Origin: WVXT01 sp964345635
GTDB lineage: Bacteria; UBA6262; WVXT01
Assembly (NCBI GenBank): GCA_964345635.1
Contig: CAYFRM010000010.1
Location: forward strand, 1-8,714
DNA length: 8,714 nucleotides
Reading direction: 5' to 3'
Shown: positions 6,007 through 8,714 of the stretch, piece after piece
Position numbering within the stretch: the first letter of the stretch is position 1
Layout: each line of letters starts with the position of its first letter
Translations under genes and position numbers: made by a program
The notes under the pieces: model-generated
Database searches by the model: none
What the model was told of the DNA's origin: nothing
Seen by the model: only the letters and a program-made list of their open reading frames with translations

Positions 6007-6086
6007 GTAAAAAATTTAATTTTTTTTTAGCAACAACTCGCCTTGTCTATTTTCATCTAATATCTTTAAGTGCAATAGACGCTGAA

Positions 6087-6095
6087 ATTATATCA
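6087..6095 (-). promoter_or_regulatory. Possible extended -10 promoter element
   Basis: Minus-strand TGATATAAT has the TGn extension plus a perfect TATAAT. No convincing -35 hexamer lies at the right distance (AATGAG at 6115-6110). It sits between the rplA terminator and the main promoter at 5979-6006 and could be a secondary start for the helix-turn-helix transcript. In AT-rich DNA such matches also arise by chance. Confidence 0.25.
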
Positions 6096-6164
6096 TAAAG
6101 CCCCTTTTGCTCATTTTTTGTATCTAACTTTAATCCATATTGTCAGGTAACTACCAGGGGACCA

Positions 6165-6202
6165 TAAAAAAGCGAAGATTCCGATGCATGGGAACCTTCG
6201 CT
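6165..6202 (-). terminator. Intrinsic terminator of the secE-nusG-rplK-rplA operon
   Basis: On the minus strand AGCGAAG (6202-6196) pairs with CTTCGCT (6177-6171). After one C/A mismatch GGAA/TTCC extends the stem (6194-6191 with 6182-6179) around an 8-nt loop, and six T residues follow (6170-6165). It lies about 40 nt after the rplA stop. No U-tract is present in the opposite direction, so it acts on the minus strand only. The rest of the 5923-6241 spacer holds the promoter elements listed separately and nothing else clear. Confidence 0.9.
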
Positions 6203-6241
6203 CAAAAAATATCGTCAAATATGAGTCTTTTTTAATATACG

Positions 6242-6928
6242 TTATATCCCGGGCAGGCTCACCTTTATTCCCGGGCCCATTGTTGAAGAGACGCTTATAC
6301 TCCTTAAATATTGGCCTTTCACACTGGGCGGTCTAACTCGCTGTATTTCTCCTATTATAGTATTTATGTTATCTACCAGCTTCCTCTCATCAAACGAAGC
6401 TTTGCCCACACTTAAATGGATAATCCCGTAGCCATCGATTCGAAATTCAATCTGACCGGCCTTAATTTTTTTTATCGCATCGGCTATCTCAAATGTGACG
6501 GTGCCGGTTTTGGGACTGGGCATCAACCCTTTGGGCCCCAGTATTTTTCCCAGTTTGCTCAAATCACGCATACAATCCGGAGTGGTTATCAACGCGTCAA
6601 ATTTTATGCCTTCCTTGGCTATCTTTTCAATCAGATCTTCTGCTCCCACGATATCTGCTCCTGCTTTCTCTGCTTCTTTTGCTTTTTCTCCTTTAGCTAC
6701 CACAGCCACCACTTTACTCTTTCCCGTACCGTGCGGCAATAAGACGGTTCCCCTCACTATCTGGTCCTGACGCTTGGGGTCGATTCCCAGACGTAGACAT
6801 AACTCGATAGTCTCATCAAACTTGGCATTGGCAGACTTCTTGACCAGCCGCACTGCCTCTTCCACACTGTAAACTCTGTCCGGCTCGATCAATTTGGTTA
6901 ATTCGCGGTACCGCTTACCTCTTGTCAT
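6242..6928 (-). CDS. rplA: 50S ribosomal protein L1
   Basis: 228 residues, normal for bacterial L1, which binds 23S rRNA at the mobile L1 stalk near the exit site and often represses its own mRNA. Visible features are the N-terminal helix SVEEAVRLVKK 21-31, LRLGIDPKRQDQIVRGTVLLP 46-65, the L1 signature GKILGPKGLMPSPKTGTV 127-144, and the C-terminal RPPSVKGQYLRSISVSSTMGPG 199-220. The ATG at 6926-6928 has GGTGAG 5 nt upstream. It follows rplK by 21 nt. An intrinsic terminator comes right after it, and rplJ/rplL, the usual next genes, are absent. Confidence 0.98.
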   Translation of the reverse strand: MTRGKRYRELTKLIEPDRVYSVEEAVRLVKKSANAKFDETIELCLRLGIDPKRQDQIVRGTVLLPHGTGKSKVVAVVAKGEKAKEAEKAGADIVGAEDLIEKIAKEGIKFDALITTPDCMRDLSKLGKILGPKGLMPSPKTGTVTFEIADAIKKIKAGQIEFRIDGYGIIHLSVGKASFDERKLVDNINTIIGEIQRVRPPSVKGQYLRSISVSSTMGPGIKVSLPGI

Positions 6929-6949
6929 AATTTCTCACCAATTTCCCCG

Positions 6950-7375
6950 CTATTCAATTTCTATGCCCATACTCCTCGCAGTTCCCTCTACCATCTTAAC
7001 CGCACCTTCTATGTCGTTGGCGTTCAGGTCGGCCATTTTCTTCTCTGCAATTTCCCGTACTTGTTTCTTGCTCACCTTGGCTACTTTCGTTTTATTCGGC
7101 TCTCCCGACGCTTTGGCTATGCCCGCAGCTCTCTTCAACAATGCGGTTACGGGAGGAACCTTGGTCACAAAAGTGAAACTTCTATCCACAAAAACAGTAA
7201 TTACCACCGGAATAAGCATCCCCGCTTCCTGGCCGGACGTTCTCTCATTGAATGCCTTGCAGAACTCCATAATATTTACTCCGTGTTGTCCCAGGGCGGG
7301 CCCGACCGGGGGAGCGGGATTGGCTCCTCCTGCGGGTATTTGTAACTTTATTATTCCTTTTATTTTTTTCGCCAT
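6950..7375 (-). CDS. rplK: 50S ribosomal protein L11
   Basis: 141 residues, exactly the common length. L11 binds the GTPase-associated centre of 23S rRNA and takes part in factor binding and the stringent response. The N-terminal domain has IPAGGANPAPPVGPALGQHGVNIM 13-36, with the Pro pair where thiostrepton resistance changes map. The RNA-binding C-terminal domain includes LLKRAAG 79-85 and GTARSMGI 131-138. The frame stays open upstream to 7441, but that stretch lies inside nusG. The ATG at 7373-7375 gives the standard MAKKIKG start, preceded by a modest GAGAGAAG ribosome site in the 13-nt gap after nusG, so translational coupling to nusG is plausible. Confidence 0.98.
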   Translation of the reverse strand: MAKKIKGIIKLQIPAGGANPAPPVGPALGQHGVNIMEFCKAFNERTSGQEAGMLIPVVITVFVDRSFTFVTKVPPVTALLKRAAGIAKASGEPNKTKVAKVSKKQVREIAEKKMADLNANDIEGAVKMVEGTARSMGIEIE

Positions 7376-7388
7376 AAAGTCTTCTCTC

Positions 7389-7934
7389 TTATATCTTTTC
7401 CACCTGCAAGAAATCGAGCTCCACGGGAGTAGCGCGGCCAAAAATCGTCACCATTACTCTCAGTTTGCCCTTTTCCTCGTTGACATCTTCCACCACGCCG
7501 ACAAAATTTTCGAATGGTCCTTCTATGACCCTGACACTCTCGTCCTTTTCAAACATAACCGCAGGCTTTGGTTTCGCCTGCGCCTCTCGCTGAGTGAGAG
7601 ACACAATGTTTTCCAATTCCTCCGCTTGCAGAGGCACGGGTTTTACTCCTCCCAGGAAACCGGTTACTCCGGGAATATTGCGCACACCCCAGTATGTTTC
7701 ATTATCGATTACCATTTCGACCAAAACGTAACCGGGAAAAAATTTGCGCTTGCTAATCCTTTTCTTATTCTTACGAATCTCCACGATTTCTTCGGTAGGA
7801 ATCAATATGCTTGATATCTTGTTTCTCATTTCCCCGGAACTTATAAGCTTCTCCAGGTATGCTTTAACTTTATCCTCGTGTCCCGTATAAGTATGAACAA
7901 TATACCATTTTTTCTCTATCAATTTTTCCCTCAC
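7389..7934 (-). CDS. nusG: Transcription termination/antitermination factor NusG
   Basis: 181 residues. NusG binds the RNA polymerase clamp through its N-terminal domain and contacts Rho or ribosomal S10 through its KOW domain. Visible parts are KKWYIVHTYTGHEDKV 8-23, IPTEEIVEIR 45-54, KFFPGYVLVEM 64-74 (polymerase-binding surface), VTGFLGG 90-96, and the KOW domain 129-180 with VRVIEGPFENFVGVVEDV and FGRATPVELDF. The start shown is the GTG at 7932-7934, 9 nt after the secE stop, which lacks a clear ribosome site. A TTG four codons later (7920-7922) has GAGGG 5 nt before it and would give 177 residues; the choice stays open. Confidence 0.97.
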   Translation of the reverse strand: MREKLIEKKWYIVHTYTGHEDKVKAYLEKLISSGEMRNKISSILIPTEEIVEIRKNKKRISKRKFFPGYVLVEMVIDNETYWGVRNIPGVTGFLGGVKPVPLQAEELENIVSLTQREAQAKPKPAVMFEKDESVRVIEGPFENFVGVVEDVNEEKGKLRVMVTIFGRATPVELDFLQVEKI

Positions 7935-7943
7935 AGCGCTTGA

Positions 7944-8129
7944 CTACTTTATCAATATTCCCAGAATCATGGACAATCCAAAGTCTACCAGACCTACAAA
8001 GATAGCAACGGCAATAACTAAAAGTATCACCACCATCGCCGACCCTATCGTCTGTTTTCTGTTTGCCCAGGAAACCTTCCGTAGCTCCTCCATAACTTCT
8101 CTCAAAAACTGAATCGCTTTTTTTAACAC
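7944..8129 (-). CDS. secE: Preprotein translocase subunit SecE
   Basis: 61 residues with one membrane span (about 30-59), the short form common in bacteria other than enterics. SecE clamps SecY in the SecYEG protein channel of the inner membrane. The amphipathic helix MLKKAIQFLREVMEELRK is followed by KVSWANRKQT, the variant of the conserved KVxWPxRxET stretch with Ala in place of Pro. Start choice: the GTG at 8127-8129 is preceded by AGGTGGG at good distance. A GTG three codons upstream (8136-8138) is open too, but it forms part of that ribosome site. No tRNA-Trp precedes it, as in some other bacteria. It is first in the operon, 9-10 nt before nusG. Confidence 0.93.
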   Translation of the reverse strand: MLKKAIQFLREVMEELRKVSWANRKQTIGSAMVVILLVIAVAIFVGLVDFGLSMILGILIK

Positions 8130-8160
8130 TTTTCCCACCTGTCAAATTCGTTGATTGTCC

Positions 8161-8190
8161 TTTATAACAAAAATTCGAGAAATCTGTCAA
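8161..8190 (-). promoter_or_regulatory. Promoter of the secE-nusG-rplK-rplA operon
   Basis: On the minus strand TTGACA (8190-8185) is followed after 18 nt by TATAAA (8166-8161), five of six consensus positions. The expected start near 8153-8155 leaves a short leader of about 25 nt before secE. It lies just after the terminator of the upstream regulator gene, so the operon begins independently here. Confidence 0.65.
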
Positions 8191-8192
8191 CC

Positions 8193-8231
8193 AAAAAAAA
8201 TTGCATCCCGATTTTCCATCGGGACACAATT
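8193..8231 (-). terminator. Intrinsic terminator of the OmpR/PhoB-type regulator gene
   Basis: On the minus strand TCCCGAT (8224-8218) and ATCGGGA (8212-8206) form a 7-bp stem with a 5-nt GGAAA loop. After a 2-nt internal loop AATTG/CAATT extends it (8231-8227 with 8203-8199), and the RNA then ends in a run of U (8200-8193 region). It lies about 28 nt after the regulator's stop codon. Confidence 0.88.
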
Positions 8232-8258
8232 CTAAATTGTATCCTACAATCCCTGGCG

Positions 8259-8714
8259 TCAGTCCTTCCCCTCATCGATTAACCTGTAGCCCACTCCCTC
8301 TACGGTTTCGATCTTATCCCCCAGGGGACCCAGCTTCTCTCGCAATCGTCCTACGTGTACATCAACGGTACGGGTAGTGCCAAAGTATTCGTAGCCCCAT
8401 ACTGTCTCCAACAAGAAATTTCTGTTAAGCACGTGGCCTTTCTTTTTCACCAAAACGTGCAGTAAATTAAACTCCATGGGCGTCAAATCAACCTGTTTAT
8501 CTTTTGTGAACACAGTATGTTTGTTTAAATCCAAACGCATATCTCCATATCGCAAAATTTCTTCCGCTTTTTCCTCTCCGCCGGCTCGCCTGAGCACTGT
8601 CTTTACCCGAGCGACTAATTCTTCCTGATTAAAAGGTTTAACAATATAGTCATCGGCGCCCATCTCCAATCCGGCAACCGTTGAGGATTTCGTAGACTTA
8701 ACCGTGAGCATTAT
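8259..8714 (-). CDS. OmpR/PhoB-family response regulator (partial, N-terminus outside window)
   Basis: 151 codons plus stop; the frame is open through the right edge, so the ATG at 8709-8711 is internal (the preceding codon is Ile, giving the usual IMLT strand). The visible end of the receiver domain has the conserved Thr in MLTVK and the Lys in GADDYIVKPF. A short linker leads to a complete winged-helix output domain (about residues 53-147 of the part seen): DLTPMEFNLLHVLVKKKG, the recognition helix region TRTVDVHVGRLREKLG, and the wing TVEGVGYRL. Such proteins bind tandem DNA repeats as dimers once phosphorylated by a sensor kinase. A PhoB/PhoP-like role in phosphate response is possible, but the target cannot be read from sequence. 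A terminator follows, so it is separate from the secE operon. Confidence 0.93.
   Translation of the reverse strand: MMLTVKSTKSSTVAGLEMGADDYIVKPFNQEELVARVKTVLRRAGGEEKAEEILRYGDMRLDLNKHTVFTKDKQVDLTPMEFNLLHVLVKKKGHVLNRNFLLETVWGYEYFGTTRTVDVHVGRLREKLGPLGDKIETVEGVGYRLIDEGKD

Noticed and set aside
6045..6080. Inverted GTCTATT/AATAGAC pair
   Set aside because: Only 7 bp with a 22-nt loop and no U-tract, so it does not work as a terminator. It was counted instead as a partial copy of the AATAGACAA motif.
7376..7441. N-terminal extension of rplK
   Set aside because: It lies inside nusG, and L11 normally begins at the MAKKIKG methionine.
6894..7814. Plus-strand open frame of 306 codons
   Set aside because: Antisense to rplA, rplK and nusG, all of which are certain; no recognisable protein features.
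7870..8229. Minus-strand open frame of 119 codons over secE
   Set aside because: Out-of-frame overlap of secE and the start of nusG; Cys/Gly-rich composition with no family match, and it begins inside a terminator.
8139..8258. tRNA gene expected upstream of secE
   Set aside because: No cloverleaf or T-arm sequence is present; the gap holds only a terminator and a promoter.
1..8714. CRISPR array, transposase, integrase or toxin-antitoxin genes
   Set aside because: No regularly spaced repeats and no such proteins were found on either strand.

Overview
All genes here lie on the minus strand, so transcription runs from high to low coordinates. The window reads as a bacterial chromosome: secE-nusG-rplK-rplA ribosomal/secretion block, Shine-Dalgarno sites, near-perfect sigma70-type promoters, intrinsic terminators, and ATG/GTG/TTG starts. 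Two unusual proteins (a receiver-transketolase fusion and a DnaA-like ATPase without a DNA-binding domain) suggest an uncultured, deep-branching lineage. A candidate phylum of the Omnitrophota type is possible, but this is an impression, not a demonstrated assignment.

Layout in transcription order. (1) 8714-8259: the C-terminal part of an OmpR/PhoB-type response regulator entering from the right edge, closed by an intrinsic terminator at 8193-8231. (2) 8190-6165: a promoter, then secE, nusG, rplK and rplA, closed by a strong terminator. The usual next genes rplJ and rplL do not follow. (3) 6160-5077: an AT-rich spacer with a sigma70-type promoter, a small excisionase-type helix-turn-helix protein, and a very basic protein made of two 34-residue repeats plus a Lys/Arg tail. 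After its stop lies a 150-nt stretch of nested complementary segments ending in a U8 tract, possibly a structured RNA. (4) 5041-1: a consensus promoter (TTGACA, 17 nt, TATAAT), then triosephosphate isomerase (TTG start), ribose-5-phosphate isomerase B, the DnaA-like AAA+ protein with a zinc ribbon, a palindrome-rich intergenic repeat, a stand-alone receiver protein, and an open frame that joins a complete receiver domain to the N-terminal (thiamine diphosphate binding) part of transketolase and runs off the left edge.

How the genes may work together. The left-hand operon combines three sugar-phosphate enzymes (Tpi, RpiB, transketolase) with two receiver domains and a DnaA-type ATPase that probably cannot bind oriC by itself. 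The receiver-transketolase frame is the most surprising object in the window. It may be a real fusion, or a product of an A8 homopolymer at the junction: with one A fewer, the receiver would end in a TGA overlapping the transketolase ATG. Either reading places phosphorelay receivers in the same transcription unit as central carbon enzymes.
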